Below are positions 6,028-6,563 of a stretch of DNA of 6,563 bases, piece by piece. The DNA is from an uncultured Porphyromonas sp. (GTDB lineage: Bacteria > Bacteroidota > Bacteroidia > Bacteroidales > Porphyromonadaceae), in NCBI GenBank assembly GCA_947253195.1, contig CAMXXM010000084.1:1-6563 (forward strand), read 5' to 3'. The notes under the pieces are model-generated. The model had not been told where the DNA came from. It searched no databases and worked only from the letters and a program-made list of their open reading frames with translations. A program made the translations under genes and the position numbers. Position 1 is the first letter of the stretch. Each line of letters starts with the position of its first letter.

Positions 6028-6563
6028 TCAGATCTCTCTCAGGATGATGGTCTGCTTGCGGTCCGGACCGACAGAGACAATGGAGATGGGCGCCCCCAGC
6101 TCCCTCTCGATGAAGCGCATGAAGGAGGTGAAGGCCTCGGGCAGATCCTCAGCCTGGGTGATGCCGGTGAGGTCGCACTTCCAGCCGGGCAGGGTGGTGT
6201 AGATCGGCTCGATCTCGGCATTGATGTCAAAGGGGTACTCCGTCGTCTCCTTACCATTGACCCGGTACTTCGTGCAGACCTTGATCTCGTCAAAGCCTCC
6301 CAGCACATCGCCCTTGGTCATGATCAGGTCGGTGACGCCGCTGAGCATGGTGGTGTACTTGAGCGTCACGAGATCGATCCAGCCACAGCGACGCTTCCGT
6401 CCGGTGACTGCGCCATACTCGTGCCCCACGCGACTCATCTCGTCCCCGGTCTCATCGAAGAGCTCTGTCGGGAAGGGTCCCTCGCCGACGCGGGTGCAGT
6501 AGGCCTTGAAGATCCCAAATACCCTCCCGATACGGGACGGTGCCACACCGAAGCCGGCACAGC
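6028..6563 (-). CDS. purA: Adenylosuccinate synthetase PurA, C-terminal part (5' truncated by window edge)
   Basis: PurA joins IMP and aspartate using GTP to make adenylosuccinate, the first committed step to AMP, in the cytoplasm. About 178 C-terminal residues are present and the frame stays open through the right edge (CAGFGVAPSRIG...), so the start lies outside; the GTG at 6546 is an internal Val codon. The segment KAYCTRVGEGPFPTEL is the family's conserved loop (KAYxTRVGxGPFPTEL), followed by GRKRRCGWIDL (family GRxRRxGWxD), then the substrate-loop region and LTGITQAEDLP. The C-terminal GPDRKQTIIL is also typical of the family (GPxRxxTI). It heads the unit with the metallopeptidase on the minus strand. 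No sign of damage is seen. Confidence 0.94.
   Translation of the reverse strand, partial: CAGFGVAPSRIGRVFGIFKAYCTRVGEGPFPTELFDETGDEMSRVGHEYGAVTGRKRRCGWIDLVTLKYTTMLSGVTDLIMTKGDVLGGFDEIKVCTKYRVNGKETTEYPFDINAEIEPIYTTLPGWKCDLTGITQAEDLPEAFTSFMRFIERELGAPISIVSVGPDRKQTIILREI

Overview
The window looks like chromosomal DNA from a GC-rich member of the Bacteroidales, possibly Porphyromonas-like. Three things point there. The TonB protein is of the Bacteroidetes type. Two candidate promoters carry the Bacteroidetes -7 box TAnnTTTG, one of them with a TTTG -33 box. The gene set (sbcC, a TrpB2-type tryptophan synthase beta chain, purA with a zinc metallopeptidase) also fits. Species cannot be set from the sequence alone.

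Layout from left to right. Positions 2-928 (+) hold the C-terminal end of sbcC, cut by the window edge. Positions 1010-2074 (+) encode an NAD(P)-dependent epimerase/dehydratase-like extended SDR protein, followed by a strong GC-rich terminator hairpin (2095-2131). Positions 2132-2763 hold no protein gene; I read this stretch as an ORF-less group II intron on the + strand, with recognisable domains V and VI, a bulged branch-point A and a 3' end in GAT. Positions 2781-4157 (-) encode a TrpB2-type enzyme. Next come its short leader, a minus-strand terminator (4260-4297) belonging to tonB, and about 170 bases with little in them. Positions 4468-5196 (-) encode TonB, with a good promoter upstream. 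Positions 5326-6021 (-) encode a membrane zinc metallopeptidase, preceded 6 bases away by the C-terminal part of purA (6028 to the right edge, -).

The most interesting element is the intron. It sits exactly inside the T-tract of the terminator shared by the convergent epimerase and trpB2 genes. Joining the flanks on paper (GCCCCCCTTT + TTTATCC) restores an intact terminator with six T. The intron carries no reverse transcriptase/maturase, so if it is active it would need a maturase encoded elsewhere in the genome. Its base composition is visibly less GC-rich than its neighbours: one 60-base line inside it (2281-2340) is 45% GC by hand count, against 68% for one in trpB2 (3241-3300).

The other genes are ordinary housekeeping or envelope functions: DNA repair, a sugar/steroid-type SDR of unknown substrate, tryptophan synthesis or indole salvage, energy transduction to outer-membrane receptors, membrane proteolysis and AMP synthesis.
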